NCBI GenBank assembly: GCA_026874595.1
Contig: CM049313.1
Coordinates: 68,688,659 to 68,752,658, forward strand
DNA from: Sipunculus nudus
Lineage: Eukaryota; Annelida; Sipuncula; Golfingiida; Sipunculidae
Direction: 5' to 3'
Length of the DNA stretch: 64,000 nt
Part shown: positions 1 through 11,637 of the stretch, one piece after another
Layout: each line of letters starts with the position of its first letter
Position numbering within the stretch: the stretch's first letter is position 1
Position numbers and translations under genes: made by a program
The notes under the pieces: model-generated
Told to the model about the DNA's origin: nothing
The model's database searches: none
The model's input: only the letters and a program-made list of their open reading frames with translations

Positions 1-1660
1 CACACCACCTGACACCATCTGGGTGGCGCCCTCTACCACACCAGTACTGTACTTCTTGGCTCCAGCCACCTGGTCCTGGGTGTAAGTCTTGACAGCATCC
101 ACCTGTAGAACAAATGACTTGATTAGAAAGGTGGTCACTACAGTTTGGTTTTCAGGTGTATATTATGTTATTAAGGTTGAGCAAACCTAATATGTACAAG
201 ACAAATTAGGAAAATTATCAAAACATTTTCACTGACTGCTCAAAATACATAACTACTGCAGGTAAGTGATCCAAGGACGAAGATTATTATTTAAAGACCT
301 TAAAGTCAATGTGTTTGATAAAAACAAATATGCTGTATATATCTATCAAACTCACTAGTACATACCTTGTTAATGCCGTACTTGTAGACAGCGTTGATGC
401 GGTCAACAGTTGGCTTCAGGTTTTTGTTGTACAGATCTTCAGTGTCCTTCATCAGCTGTGTATGAAAAAACAAAAGAAATAAAGTATTCAGTGTATAATG
501 TCCTTAAATGTTTTCCAGTGAAGTAAGCTCGCACACTAGCTTTTATCTTACTTAGTACTTTCATTATTGTTTCATGGACATTCCGAGGCATACACGATGG
601 CTGTAGACCCATTTTTATTGTAACAGTTATACAACCCAGCACATTTCTATGCAAGCAATTCATATTTCCTGAAATTAACATGACCAACACTGTAAAAAAA
701 TCAAGGTACAAGAAGAGATCTATGAACATGACTCAAAAGTTGCCTTAAATGTATAATTTTATACAGAAGTATTATAGGATATATTGCAAAGCAATTTATG
801 TACAAAAGTACTGAAACTACAACCAGGGGTCTGTTGCAATAACAGTTCACCTAACTTCAGCCCAGTAGCAGGCCTAAACACCATTTTTATAACTGTTATG
901 TCATAATGGTTACCATAGTGACACACAAATGTCCCCGGGCTTTAGTCACCAACATGACTTAAGTCACCACAGACTGCTGTGTCTTTAATGACTGCACCCG
1001 CGGTGCTTACCTCTTCTGTAGGCTTGTTAAGGGATGGGCATATCTTCTCAACACGGTCCAGCTGGTTGCAGCCAAACTTATCCAGAGCAGTCACTACAAG
1101 TACAATATATATATCTATATATATATACATTATTGACAAAATGTGGTTGATCCAGTTAAAAACTTAAGTATTTGTTCTTTTTGAATGAAAACACTTCCAA
1201 CATTTCATATATCTTGAGATATTATCATTTAATTTGTAAAGTAACACTTAGTAATGTTATGGTCAAAGCTAGTGTTTCACTTGTGAGCAATCAGCTTCTT
1301 AGAATGTTTAAGATAAAGGTCCAAATGATGAATCATGAGAGTATGGGTACTGCTCACCATGGAGCTTATATCTTTAACAATTTTTATACTGAATATCATT
1401 AAAAGTTTTAATAGCTACTTACTTGGAGTTTCCAGCTTGTTTACCACAGGTTTAGCTGTATTGGCAGCAACCTTGACTCCTGATTCAGCAGTCTCCAGTG
1501 TGTAACGCACCAGTCCACTGGAGTCTTTGGTGCGTTCATACAGGTGCGCCACCTGTTGCATGGTGGAGGCAACCACAGGGTAGCTGGTACAACGTCCAAG
1601 GAAGGTTGGAGGAGTTTGGTTCATGGTTTCAGCCATTTCTCTCTCGTAACGACGATACAT
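1..1660 (-). CDS. Perilipin-like lipid-droplet coat protein, N-terminal part (partial, runs off left edge)
   Basis: Four coding exons on the minus strand join in frame: 1660-1423, 1093-1011, 455-366 and 102-1 (continuing beyond the window), about 171 residues. All visible junctions are GT-AG (donors at 1422, 1010 and 365; acceptors before 1674, 1093, 455 and 102). The protein resembles the PAT domain of perilipins: a short hydrophilic N-terminus, a segment with YPVVASTMQQVAHLYERTKD, then LDKFGCNQLDRVEKICPSL matching the family's LD-x5-LDRLEE-x2-P signature, then a region like the amphipathic repeat section (VDAVKTYTQDQVAGAKKYS). Perilipins coat cytosolic lipid droplets and control lipase access; that role is inferred from the family. 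ATG at 1660 and ATG at 1636 (MAETMNQ) are both possible starts; the second looks more perilipin-like. The C-terminal half lies outside the window. Confidence 0.85.
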
Positions 1661-1674
1661 CAAATCTCAAAGAA

Positions 1675-3134
1675 CTGAAAATATTACAAATACATGGAAA
1701 ACCTTACATTATCTAACCATATTTTAATTTTATCTTTCTGAAATGAAAACAATTTTTTTCAAACATAAAGGCAATATATTGCAAAGCAAAAGCAGAAATT
1801 CCCGATTCAGTTGCATCTATTGATGCATGAATTTACATATGGTTACATATTTTCCTGGCAAGTACAGTTACAAACAGAGTAGCCTGTCAAAAGACCACCT
1901 ATCTGTGAAGTCATAACTGTATATTAAGACCATCCTTGAATCAACCAACACTTTCACATTGGTTACGACCTCCCTATTTTATTAAATCACCTGTGAATTA
2001 CCGGTAATAGATACACTACTTTTAACAAGACCCATAAGTGGTCTCATAACAACCTTAGAACTATCCAGACTAATGAGGACCAAGGGGACCAGAGTACAAG
2101 TGGTGTCAGGATTAGTGCTCACTGCCTTTAACACCTTACAAACTGGACATAATGGGACAAAAGCAGCTGAGCATGTGTACACAAACAAAGCAAGAATTTG
2201 AATACCCAGGGAAGTCTTATAAAACAGTGACAACACACCTATTGGAATACTGGAACCTGTCTGCCTTGTTACCTAAGGTGTTGGCAACTTTGTCATATTT
2301 GTATTCATGTACATGTTTAATGAACATTTTTTTTTCAAATTAGATTAACACAAAAAGGACCATACCACTGTTTCTCTTTGTATACTTATATGGATTCTAA
2401 AAACAAAGACTTGCTTTGCCGTTATATAAAAATAATATCACTTCATATTTATTTTTATATAATCAGGCCTGTCTATTCATTTCTGTGAACTCCCTGATAT
2501 ATATCATCAAATTATATACAGATCTTCATTAAATAATTACTGGGCCTAGTTTCTACCCATTTACCCTCTGATAAATTGGTATTTTTTCCCCCCAAAAAAC
2601 ACCACCACCAGTCACAAATGGTGACTAAAAAGTAAAAATATATTCCTGAAAAACTTGACCAATCACACTTTTAAGGCATGAGAATTCTAGGTACAATTTA
2701 AAATACTGTGCATGTTTTTTTTTTTTTTTTTTACAAAGATTCCAACCCGAATGATAAGGCATGCATTTCTAGTGAAATTCTGATTGTGGCTTGGTATTCA
2801 CTAAAATTTGGTCTCGCTCTCCTTGACGACCTTGTCAGTGATGCTAGAAAATTCCTAGACCCAGTTGTGCCTTGTGGCTCTGTGTGTTTACACTGCCAGC
2901 TGCAGTGCCCCTAGCCACCAGGGGTGACTAAAATATGTCAGTTAGGTCATCAGACGTTTCGTCGATTTAGGCGGCTACAGTGCCCCCGTTCCATGAAACT
3001 GAGAACAACAGCTGACACAAAGTCTATTTTAATGTATTTCATTATTTTTTTTTTCAATCTAAAAGCTGGCATTCTACAATTTAGGTAGAGCAAGTGTTGT
3101 AAGAGCAAGATCACTTATAAGTCAATCCGTACTC
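1675..3134 (-). other. First intron of the perilipin-like gene
   Basis: AT-rich non-coding sequence between the candidate first exon and the first coding exon. It holds a poly-T run at about 2715-2732. I see no further exon or recognised element in it. Confidence 0.45.
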
Positions 3135-3136
3135 AC

Positions 3137-3180
3137 CAATTTGTTCACAACAGCTTCATGTACTCTGTCTCGAAATAATG
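3137..3180 (-). other. Probable 5' non-coding first exon of the perilipin-like gene
   Basis: A good donor (minus strand, AATTG then GTGAGTAC) lies at 3136-3131. It would join an exon upstream of it to the acceptor TTTTCAG before 1674, where the first coding exon begins 14 bases before ATG 1660. The 5' end is only approximate, set by the TATA-like sequence about 25-30 bases further upstream. No long ORF passes through it, so it is called non-coding. Confidence 0.45.
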
Positions 3181-3195
3181 ATGAAACGGGCAGTG

Positions 3196-3260
3196 GGTTG
3201 GGTATTTATTCGCTCATCGGCCCATGTGACGTGTCGTCATCACTGAGTCACCCGTTCACC
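3196..3260 (-). promoter_or_regulatory. Candidate promoter of the perilipin-like gene
   Basis: On the minus strand a TATA-like AATAAATACC (3210-3201) is preceded upstream by a CRE-like half-site (CACGTCAC, around 3227-3234), a second TGACG-type half-site at about 3235-3240 and a consensus AP-1 site TGACTCA (3250-3244). This spacing suits a core promoter with bZIP-type control sites. The assignment rests on motif matching only. Confidence 0.4.
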
Positions 3261-3887
3261 TCATGCAAAGGGGTTAAAGTTCACAAACTGGGACGCGGCG
3301 TGAGAGGCGGCACGATGGCGAGCTTAATGACGGCCACATGGATATAAATATAGCATATTGTTAAATAATCTTATAGACCTAATTTGATCCACTCATTGGA
3401 TTATGCAAGATCTGACCTGAATGCCAAACTGCGCACGTGGCTGCGTAATAATTCAACTTGCATGAAGCATATATAGCCTATATATATATAACAAAACATC
3501 TATATATATATAGATCGATCGAGAGGGGCACTGGTATAGGCCTACGTAGTCCAGATCTGGGCGCTGACGAGACACACAAACGACTCCTCCCCCCCCCCTC
3601 ACCCCTCACACACACACATTATTAACGATCTGCCCACTTTTCCTGGAGACCATGGTCTCAGCTCTTATCTATTCTGCTCCCCCACACCCCTAAAATATGA
3701 ATAAAAAATAATTCAAATTTACATTCTTTATTATATTTAAACTTAATAATGTACTTTATATATATTTATTATAATTTTTATTAACATGATTTTTTATTAA
3801 ACAAATTCTTTATTAAATATAAACTATAAAGCCCAAATTAATACACCAAGGCCAATATAAAATAGGGGGAGCCATTTAATCATTTGG

Positions 3888-3891
<4 letters not shown>
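3261..3891. other. Intergenic stretch upstream of the perilipin-like gene
   Basis: No gene seen. It holds a short TA-rich palindrome near 3475-3515, a C-run with CA repeat at 3587-3620 and AT-rich sequence. Confidence 0.5.

Positions 3892-3971
<80 letters not shown>
3892..3971. repeat. Compound microsatellite (TA)n then (CT)n
   Basis: About 40 bases of TA dinucleotides (3892-3932) are followed after a short gap by about 32 bases of CT dinucleotides (3940-3971). Confidence 0.95.
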
Positions 3972-3975
<4 letters not shown>

Positions 3976-4005
3976 GATATATTGATCTCTCATGCGCACA
4001 AACAC

Positions 4006-4009
<4 letters not shown>

Positions 4010-4044
<35 letters not shown>
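4010..4044. repeat. (TA)n microsatellite
   Basis: Uninterrupted TA dinucleotides flanked by AT-rich sequence. Confidence 0.95.
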
Positions 4045-4049
<5 letters not shown>

Positions 4050-4239
4050 TAATATATATTATATATGTAATATATTTATTGTGTATTTATTTATTCATTT
4101 ATTTCTTAAAATAGTCTATAGTGTCTTCCAGGATAACATGAAATAATCACATTATCATAATATATATTTATTATATAGGTTAACTATTTTGATTTAGCTC
4201 TCCTAAATTTTATATGATAACGCGTTTCTTGCAGTGCCA

Positions 4240-4241
<2 letters not shown>

Positions 4242-4327
<86 letters not shown>
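4242..4327. repeat. Interrupted (TA)n microsatellite
   Basis: TA dinucleotide tracts broken by short CA/AAA interruptions. Long open frames here on both strands encode only YI-type dipeptide runs and are not genes. Confidence 0.95.
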
Positions 4328-4500
4328 GCCAAACCATTAATTCATTTATTTGGCCCCACGTACGTATACGTGCTCTCTCTCTCCAGGGGTCATAATACTT
4401 AGAAATTTTCACCTTTCCAACGGAAAGACATTAATACAGGTTTTACTTTGCACAGAAAATGTAATTTTCCTCTGAGATGCATCCCACCATTTTATCAAAT

Positions 4501-4514
4501 TTTTAGACACACTT
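4501..4514 (+). repeat. Target-site duplication, left copy (LINE-like element)
   Basis: TTTTAGACACACTT, identical to 18333-18346, where it follows the A-rich tail. Confidence 0.75.
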
Positions 4515-4632
4515 GTCATGGCGGCTAACAGATATACGTCTTTTGACAGAGCTCCAAACAAAAGTTTAAGAAAAGCCTTTTATCAGTGGATATATGATAT
4601 CTATAGATACACATGAATTATAACGGGCAAAT

Positions 4633-5599
4633 ATGCCAAGACCTCCGACGTGACAAGTCGAAAAACCCAGACACTTCAAACAAGTCTGAGCTTCTTAGTA
4701 GGAGGGAATAGGGCTTACAACTCACCGGCTACTCCCAGGAGAGACACTGGGGATAAACATGCCAGCGAGACACAAGAAGCCTCTGGATACGTTAGCCAAA
4801 ACATTCAACATTTGCTTGACTCTAAATGTTGTAGTATATTCAAGATGAAAAAAAAATTGAGTGAGCTTAAAGAATCACTCAGGAAAGACATAACAACATT
4901 GCTTAATGATATACAGAAAATAAAACATGACGTAAAGGGATTCGTGGATGACATGTCTGAATTAAAAACCAGTGTTGAATACACGCAAGGTCAGATTGAC
5001 GACACTGTGCAGAAAATATAGATCGGGTAGAAAGTGTAAACAGAGAGCTCAGAACAGAAATAGAGAAGATAAAGACTGAAAATGATGAGAAAAGCAAAAA
5101 AAAATCTTGATTTAGAAATACTTAATTTAGAAAATGCATGCATGGACAAACTAAACAAACTTGAACGTTACACAAGAGAATTCAACATAAGGATTGTTGG
5201 AGCTAAAGAACAAAAGGGCGGATCATGTTAACAGGTCTTAGCCCAGATAATGGAACAAAACCACCAGGCAGCTGAAAAATCAATGCCTGAAATCATGGAT
5301 TGCATTGAATTTGCGCACAGGTGTGGAAAAAAAAAAACAGCAGAGGGCCAAGGCATATAATAGCCCGTTTCCATAACAGAACCTTTCACAATCTCGTTGT
5401 GAGATCTACAAAAGAAAATTTGAATTATAAAGGACCACATGGTGGTCCGAGTCTCCACGAGGACTTGACAGTGAGCGATTATCTTTTGAAAAAGAAAGCC
5501 CGTGACCAAATGATGAAAGCGCATAGAGAAAAACTGAAAACCTGGTTCTGGCATGGCCAGTTGTTCATCGACGGAAAGCGGGTAGAAATAAAGCAGTAA
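4633..5599 (+). pseudogene. L1-type ORF1 protein (coiled coil, RRM, C-terminal domain), decayed
   Basis: The N-terminal part (4650-5021) is rich in K/E/L heptads, a coiled coil typical of L1 ORF1p trimers. After a frame break at about 5013-5021 the coiled coil continues to KLERYTREFNIRIVGAKE (about 5155-5210), the start of the RRM in this family. A stop follows at about 5229. The 5321-5599 segment has the C-terminal signature PRHIIARFHNRTFHNLVV and ends KRVEIKQ. At least two frame breaks and one stop make it non-functional; an upstream ATG at 4633 is also out of frame with the body. ORF1p is an RNA-binding chaperone that packages LINE RNA (family knowledge). No ORF2 follows. Confidence 0.75.
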
Positions 5600-5992
5600 A
5601 ATCAATGGAATTATGAGTTCTTTTCAGAACCTAGCTTCTTCTCGCAGCCAAGTGTGAAGATTTGACATATACCAGGATTCAACATTAAATGCTATTGTAT
5701 TTTTATTTAAAGGATTTATCTGCAGATGTAATGAGAATAAGCCAGTACTTAAAGTTTTTATAGAAATTTTAAAATAAAAACATTCTTATATAGAAAGAAA
5801 AGTAGCAAAGTCAAAAGGTAAACTTGAGTCCCATAACCTTAAATGGAAAAAGTGTGCTGATTTATTAACCCAATACCTATGTATTTACCATATTACGGAA
5901 GAAACTCAATTAGATGTAAACAGCTATTGAATAATCAACAAAGCTAAAGAGACTAATATGAATTTATTGAGATCAAGTTAATTTATGTGTGT
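5600..5992 (+). other. 3' region of the LINE-like element up to the LTR insertion
   Basis: AT-rich sequence without a long open frame and without recognisable endonuclease or reverse-transcriptase motifs. It ends in TGTGT (5988-5992), the duplicated target of the next element. Very short coding-like stretches around 5813-5880 might be a relic of an ORF2, but I cannot support this. Confidence 0.5.
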
Positions 5993-6018
5993 TGTTATAA
6001 TATTAGTGTGCAAGCGAG
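5993..6018 (-). repeat. 3' LTR of the mag-like element, first 26 bases (split)
   Basis: Identical to 17944-17969. Interrupted directly after GCGAG by the inner LTR element. Confidence 0.9.
6014..6018 (+). repeat. Target-site duplication GCGAG, left copy
   Basis: Matches 12772-12776. The uninterrupted LTR at 17965-17969 carries GCGAG once. Confidence 0.9.
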
Positions 6019-7152
6019 TGTCACCAGACAATAGGTGACAATATGTACGGTGTTTTGTATCATAGTTTAACGAAGTCTGTTCTCTATTGATATTGACGTG
6101 AAGCGTCATCCTAAAGCGTTGACAGGTCTTGATTGTATATATATATTGTGTATTCTTGTATGAAATCCCATCGGCTATCAGCTGATTTATCCGTGTCACG
6201 CATCGTGTGTATTATTACATTTGTATGTGGGTCGCCATGGTGACGCTAACAGTCAAACTAGGTCACATATAACCTTATATGGGACACTTGAGCCATAAGC
6301 CAATCAGAGAACCGGATCGCCGTATTGTGACGACGATTGTGACGTCAGAGTTCAGGGAGAGACGCTGGAAGCTGCCTTCAGTTGGGTCTTGAAGCTTGAG
6401 GTGGCAGCACGCACGCACGAACATTGAAACGCCAGGAACGGCATAGAAGCAAGCTTCTACATGAGGCAAAGACCCAGCTCATGAGAACTCAGCCGTGCTG
6501 CCGACAGAGCTTCGTATTGGCGATAAAGTGAGAGAGCGTTTGTCACCTGCTGGCCTAGTTCAGCTTGACCTAGATACATAACCGCCGTAAGCCCTGAAAC
6601 CGTTGCTACAAGAGCAAGGTCAAGGACTCTAAGCTCCTCGTAAACATAGAGCGCTATTGCATTCCTGTGAACGTAAACCTACCCGGGTCGCTGACAAGCA
6701 AGATCAGTTGAAGATCGCTAAACTCAGAAAGACTAGATCTATATGGTGCTAACCATACGCTAGATTCTACACAAATCAGTAACCAGAGATCTCTGAAGGA
6801 ACTGGACTTTATGGTTTATTATACAAACCATGGACTCAGTAAATATCCTATAATTTTAATGTGAAGAACTGTCGTATTGACACATCATCGCACACACTCA
6901 CATTTGTGTCTCTGTAAGTAATGTCTTGAATTATATTTGTGAATTTAACCTGATGTCTCATAGTTTCTATTGATCTGGGTGTATGATTGTCTGGTATTTT
7001 AATACACGTCCTTAAAAGAACCTGGAAATGTCACCTGTAATGACCGGGATCTAATTTCTTGATGAGTGAAATCAAGTGGCGAGCGTAAACCCATCCTATT
7101 GTTTTATAGGATATATCCGTTGTAAAGTTTTCACGTTAAGTTAGGGGTGACA
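6019..7152 (+). repeat. 5' LTR of the Gmr1-like element
   Basis: 1134 bp, TG...CA ends, nearly identical to 11638-12771. A TATA-like CACATATAACC lies around 6262-6272. Confidence 0.95.
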
Positions 7153-7157
7153 TTGTA

Positions 7158-7174
7158 TGGCGAGCGTGCCAGGA
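7158..7174 (+). promoter_or_regulatory. Candidate primer-binding site, tRNA-Arg-like
   Basis: TGGCGAGCGTGCCAGGA begins five bases after the 5' LTR. It fits the complement of a tRNA-Arg 3' end (from memory of the tRNA) except at about two positions. Confidence 0.5.
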
Positions 7175-7871
7175 TATAATTAGCCTTAAAAAACTGGCTA
7201 ATTACAGTAAGTTTCAGAAGTTTTGAACCGAGAAAACAGTACTGAAACCAGACATTCATATACTCAAAATAGAGTTGATCTGAATTAATAACTGGAAATG
7301 ACACCAAACTGATGTGGTAGTGTATACTTGCACAATGAAATTACCCCACTGTTAGGAGTTAATATTTATTCAGTGAGAATATTACCTGAAGCACAACATT
7401 GTTTCAAGATCGGCATATACCTTGTAGATTTGGCTAGAACACATGCATGTTTTGTGAGTAATGCTAGTTCAGTGATACCTGGACATCATTATTGGGTTGA
7501 TATAAATCCAGATTAGAGTGAAAATTTTTGATGTTGTTAGATACGCCCTGGTATAATTTTTTCTACACTAGTTTGTGATTGGTCACGTGGTAGGGTCTCT
7601 TGACAGGTAAGTTTACCCCTCCCGATTGGCATGGTAATCATAGGTGCATGGTGTTTATTGATATCTTGATATCCATCCGTCCATCCGTCTGACCCTTCGT
7701 CCGACGTTCCGTCCGTCCGTCCGGATAAGTAGATTTTGATGCGTAGAGCTACCGTAGTGTTATTGTACGGATACCGCCGGTTCGTTAGGTTGGCTTTAAC
7801 AGTACGTATTTACGGATTTTTAAGAGCGGATATTACTAGATACTGGAATCTTACTAGGTTAGAGCGTTACC
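7175..7871 (+). other. 5' leader of the Gmr1-like element
   Basis: About 700 bases before the gag start. It holds a CCGT-rich simple repeat (about 7672-7725). A 62-codon open frame (7328-7516) shows no family resemblance and is probably chance. Confidence 0.5.
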
Positions 7872-10832
7872 ATGGAAACGTTAGAGTCACTTGTTAGATG
7901 CGGACAGGCCTTGGGGCTTAAGGACCAGGCTTTACAAGATTATGTTGAGGCTAGACGGCGTGCGGATGAGGAACGTGAGGAAAGAGCTAGGCAACGTGAA
8001 ATAGAGAAGGAACAGCGGGAATTAGAGCGGGAATTAGAGCGTGAGCAGCGGGAATTAGAGCGTGAGCGAGAGGCTAGAGCCCACGAATTAGAGGTTCTAA
8101 GGTTAAAGTCTGACTCTGGGGTTAAAGAAGAGAGAAGTAGGGATGTATTCCCGAAAATCCAGCTTCCACCTTTTGATGAGGCTCACGATCAGCTAGATGC
8201 GTTTCTTGAGCGATTTGAACGATTAGCTGTATGTCAAGGCTATGATAGGGAGAATTGGGCGTTACACCTGAGTCCGTTACTGCGGGGTAAGGCGCTAGGG
8301 ACTTACACACAGTTATCGGTTAGTGAGGCCATGGATTACGATAAGTTAAAGATAGCCTTGTTAAAGCGATACCAAATGACCGAAGAGGGTTATCGACACA
8401 AGTTTCGGACTTGTAGGCCTGAGCGAGGCGAAACGCCGAGTCAGTTTGCGGTGAGACTGAGTGGATACCTAGACCATTGGATAGGGATGGCAGGGGTCGG
8501 AGGTGACTACAACGGGGTAGTTAACCTGTTGATGTGTGAGCAGTTCGTAAACTGCTGTAGTAGGGATCTCTCTATGTTTTTGAAAGAGAGACGTTGTCGT
8601 GACTTTGATAGTATGGTAGACTTAGCCGAGAGTTATACGGAGGCTCACGGTGTACACAGCCTTACAGCAGGTCCTCGTTATGGCAATAATGTGCCGCGTC
8701 CAGCGCAACCGGTATCTCAGCCTAGAGAGAAGCGAGAGGTTGAGCGCAGTCCGGACGGTCAGACATTTAAGCCATCAGGAGGCATCAGATGTTATTTATG
8801 TAATGAACTGGGACATAAGGCGCGGGAATGTAAGACTAGTGCCCAGTCGAGGCCTAGGTCTTCCCCTCAAGTAGGGCGTGCTGCTGGCGATCAGCAGAGG
8901 TATAGGACTAATTTTAGCCCCCCGTATAACCCAAAACAGAAACCGGAGACTATGTCAATGGCAGTAGTCGAGGCGGAAACGGAGACAGTCGGTGCGGTGA
9001 AACCGGAAGTAGAGAGTCCGAGTCAGTCGTTAGGATTTGCTGCCCAGACAGAAGGCGGAATCTCGTTACCTGTGTGTGAAGGGCTGGTGAATGGTAAGTC
9101 AGCGAGGGTGCTGCGGGATTCGGGATGTTCCTCGGCAGGAATACGTGAGTCGTACGTGGAGCCGAATCAGTTCACCGGACACCAGGTCGAGTGTAGGTTG
9201 TTCGACGGGTCTGTAAGACAATTTCCTACGGCTAGGATTAATGTGGACTGTGCGTACTTTGTCGGTACTATCGAGGCAATGGTGGTCGGGGATGCTGTAT
9301 GTGATTTAGCGCTAGGTAACGTAGCGGGAGCGCGTGGTCCGTATGATCCGGACCCGACGTGGAAGTCTGAGCGGTCCTCAGGCATAGTGTGTGACGGTGT
9401 AGAGTCACAAAAGGAGGTGTCGTCCGCGGTGGAGACACGGAGCGCTGCACGAGAGAAACAGATACCGATGCGTAGCTTGAATGTTGCAAGCCCAGTTGCC
9501 GATGTGAGTCCGGCCGAATTTTTGAAGGCGCAGGAGGAGGATGGGTCTTTAGCGCCGTATTGGAGGCTAGCTAGAGAGGCTAGAAATGATAGTCCATTTA
9601 GAATTGAGGACGGATATTTAGTTCGGGTTGTGAGTGATAAACGGGGAGATCAAGATGGATCTCGAGTGGTGGTACCTCAGACGTTACGGTACGACGTAAT
9701 GAGGATGGGCCACGAAGCGGTTATGGCGGGCCATCAGGGCATAGACAAAACGCACGACCACGTGAGAACTCAGTTTTTCTGGAAAGGGATGTATAATGAC
9801 ATTGCTGAGTTTTGCAAGTCCTGTCCCATTTGCCAGAAAACCATACCGAAAGGCAAGGTGCCTGGAGCTACGTTAGGCCAGATGCCATTAATTGATGAGC
9901 CCTGGCGTAGAATTTCGATGGATCTAGTTGGGCCGATCCATCCAGCGGCTGAGAGAGGTCACAGGTATATTCTGACCGTTATGGATTATGCCACTAGATA
10001 TCCGGAGGCTGTTGCTTTAAAGAACATAGATACAGTCTCTGTGGCTGATGCGCTAGTTGATATTTATGCGCGGTTAGGAGTGCCGTCAGAGGTGCTTACT
10101 GACATGGGAACACAATTTACGTCAGACCTCATGCGAGAAGTTAGCCGTGTTTTGTCTGTAAGACAGCTCACCACTACTCCTTACCATCCTATGTGCAACG
10201 GAATGGTGGAGAGATTCAATGGAACGTTAAAGTTAATGTTGAAACGGATGTGCGAGGAAAGACCGCGAGATTGGGATCGGTACCTCAGCGCCGTGCTTTT
10301 TGCGTACCGAGAAGCGCCACATGAGAGCACAGGGTTCTCACCCTTTGAGTTGCTCTATGGTAGGATCGTTAGAGGACCGATGCGGATTCTAAGGGATCTG
10401 TGGACCAAGCGAGATACTAGCGTCGAGACTAAAACCACGTACCAATACGTCCTGGACCTACAAGACAAACTAAGCGACACATGCGCGTTAGCTAGAGAGA
10501 CGTTGAACAAATCAGCGAACAGACACAGACTGTTATATGATAGAGGTAAATGCACGCGCAGGTTTGAGGCCGGAGACGAAGTTTTGTTGTTACTCCCGAC
10601 GGAGCGGAACAAATTAATGGTACAGTGGAAAGGCCCCTATACTATTGTAAACAGGGTTGGGGACTTAGACTATCGGATTAAGATTGGCGATAAGGTTAAA
10701 ACCTTCCACGTGAATATGCTGAAACGGTACCATGCTAGAAACGAGCCCCAGCATATTCTGGCAGCGGTAGCCAAGGGCGCACCTGATTCTATACATGATC
10801 CTGACTGTGTAGACGGGGAAACAGAGCACTGA
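7872..10832 (+). CDS. gag-protease-integrase polyprotein of the Gmr1-like element
   Basis: An open frame of 986 codons starting METLESLV. Residues about 27-78 form a highly charged coiled coil (repeated REQRELERE). A capsid-like gag region follows, then one zinc knuckle [15 protein letters not shown] (about 306-320). An aspartic protease motif ([10 protein letters not shown], about 414-423) comes next. After a linker, integrase begins with an HHCC finger (GHEAVMAGH, then CKSCPICQ, about 613-652). The DDE core has Asp684, Asp744 and Glu780, a D-35-E spacing. The GPY/F module is near 920 ([20 protein letters not shown]). No reverse transcriptase lies between protease and integrase, which is the unusual point. 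The frame ends at TGA 10832, just where RT sequence should continue. The protein looks intact and could still act. Confidence 0.9.
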   Translation: METLESLVRCGQALGLKDQALQDYVEARRRADEEREERARQREIEKEQRELERELEREQRELEREREARAHELEVLRLKSDSGVKEERSRDVFPKIQLPPFDEAHDQLDAFLERFERLAVCQGYDRENWALHLSPLLRGKALGTYTQLSVSEAMDYDKLKIALLKRYQMTEEGYRHKFRTCRPERGETPSQFAVRLSGYLDHWIGMAGVGGDYNGVVNLLMCEQFVNCCSRDLSMFLKERRCRDFDSMVDLAESYTEAHGVHSLTAGPRYGNNVPRPAQPVSQPREKREVERSPDGQTFKPSGGIRCYLCNELGHKARECKTSAQSRPRSSPQVGRAAGDQQRYRTNFSPPYNPKQKPETMSMAVVEAETETVGAVKPEVESPSQSLGFAAQTEGGISLPVCEGLVNGKSARVLRDSGCSSAGIRESYVEPNQFTGHQVECRLFDGSVRQFPTARINVDCAYFVGTIEAMVVGDAVCDLALGNVAGARGPYDPDPTWKSERSSGIVCDGVESQKEVSSAVETRSAAREKQIPMRSLNVASPVADVSPAEFLKAQEEDGSLAPYWRLAREARNDSPFRIEDGYLVRVVSDKRGDQDGSRVVVPQTLRYDVMRMGHEAVMAGHQGIDKTHDHVRTQFFWKGMYNDIAEFCKSCPICQKTIPKGKVPGATLGQMPLIDEPWRRISMDLVGPIHPAAERGHRYILTVMDYATRYPEAVALKNIDTVSVADALVDIYARLGVPSEVLTDMGTQFTSDLMREVSRVLSVRQLTTTPYHPMCNGMVERFNGTLKLMLKRMCEERPRDWDRYLSAVLFAYREAPHESTGFSPFELLYGRIVRGPMRILRDLWTKRDTSVETKTTYQYVLDLQDKLSDTCALARETLNKSANRHRLLYDRGKCTRRFEAGDEVLLLLPTERNKLMVQWKGPYTIVNRVGDLDYRIKIGDKVKTFHVNMLKRYHARNEPQHILAAVAKGAPDSIHDPDCVDGETEH

Positions 10833-10835
10833 TAG

Positions 10836-11428
10836 ACCTAAGACAAAGAAGGCTTTGCGAGCATTCCTAGGTCTTACAGGGTACTATCGAAAATTCGTGC
10901 CAAACTATGCGGAAATAGCGGTGCCCTTGACTGATCTAACGCGTAAAGGTCAACTTACAAACTAGACTGGAAACCCGTACACGAGAACGCGTACTGTTCT
11001 CTAAAGGCTAAACTGTCAGACCCTCCCATACTGAAGCTACCTGATTTCAGTAAACGATTTTATTTGAAATGTGATGCATCTGATGAGGGTATTGGCTGTA
11101 TCCTGATGCAAAGACACGAGGGGATCATGCACCCAGTAGCTTATGCCAGTCGGAAACTATTGCCCAGGGAGAGAAATTACTCCACCATCGAGAAAGAGTC
11201 ATTAGCAATTGTATGGTCTGTACAGAAATTTGAGATGTACCTGGCTTGTAGACGTTCACCATTCAGACCGACCACAAACCATTAAAGTGTATTAGCAAAT
11301 CAAAATGTGCTAATAAGAGAGTAATGAGATGGGCACTGGTTCTACAAGAGTTTAGATTTGATATTGAAGCAGTGTCAGGTAAACTAAACCATGGACCTGA
11401 TTTTCTTAGCAGACTGCCTGAGTGTTAG
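10836..11428 (+). pseudogene. RT tail and RNase H remnant of the Gmr1-like element
   Basis: Starts abruptly at the RT thumb ([19 protein letters not shown]). It shifts frame near 10962 and continues through RNase H (YLKCDASDEGIGCILMQ; IEKESLAIVWSVQKFEMYL). It shifts again near 11250-11260, then continues through DHKPLKCIS to the end GKLNHGPDFLSRLPEC and TAG (11428). The RT fingers and palm, including the catalytic aspartates, are absent, consistent with an internal deletion of several hundred bases between 10832 and 10840. RNase H lies after integrase, the reverse of usual Ty3/gypsy order. It cannot make a working RT. Confidence 0.85.
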
Positions 11429-11620
11429 GATGTAATGAGCTTAATGTCTAGCCAGGTGAGTCTAAACATGTACAGGATTTTGCCCTGTGTCATAGACCGT
11501 GGGCATGTACTAATGACAACTTGTTACATGACTTTTATGTATTGCTATATGTAAATATGTTTAGCTGGACGCTGTGAGATAGAACGATACGATGTATCGA
11601 GAAAATACCGTGTATTTTCT

Positions 11621-11637
11621 TTAAAAGGAGGGGGTGA
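11621..11637 (+). promoter_or_regulatory. Polypurine tract of the Gmr1-like element
   Basis: TTAAAAGGAGGGGGTGA directly precedes the 3' LTR. Confidence 0.8.

Noticed and set aside
4203-4412. Long open frames on both strands across TA repeats (also 32241-32551, 32784-32978, 33090-33287)
   Set aside because: They encode only YI dipeptide runs from microsatellites.
5978-6469. Minus-strand frames inside the 1134-bp LTR (repeated at 11621-12088)
   Set aside because: Duplicate only because the LTR is duplicated; no coding signal.
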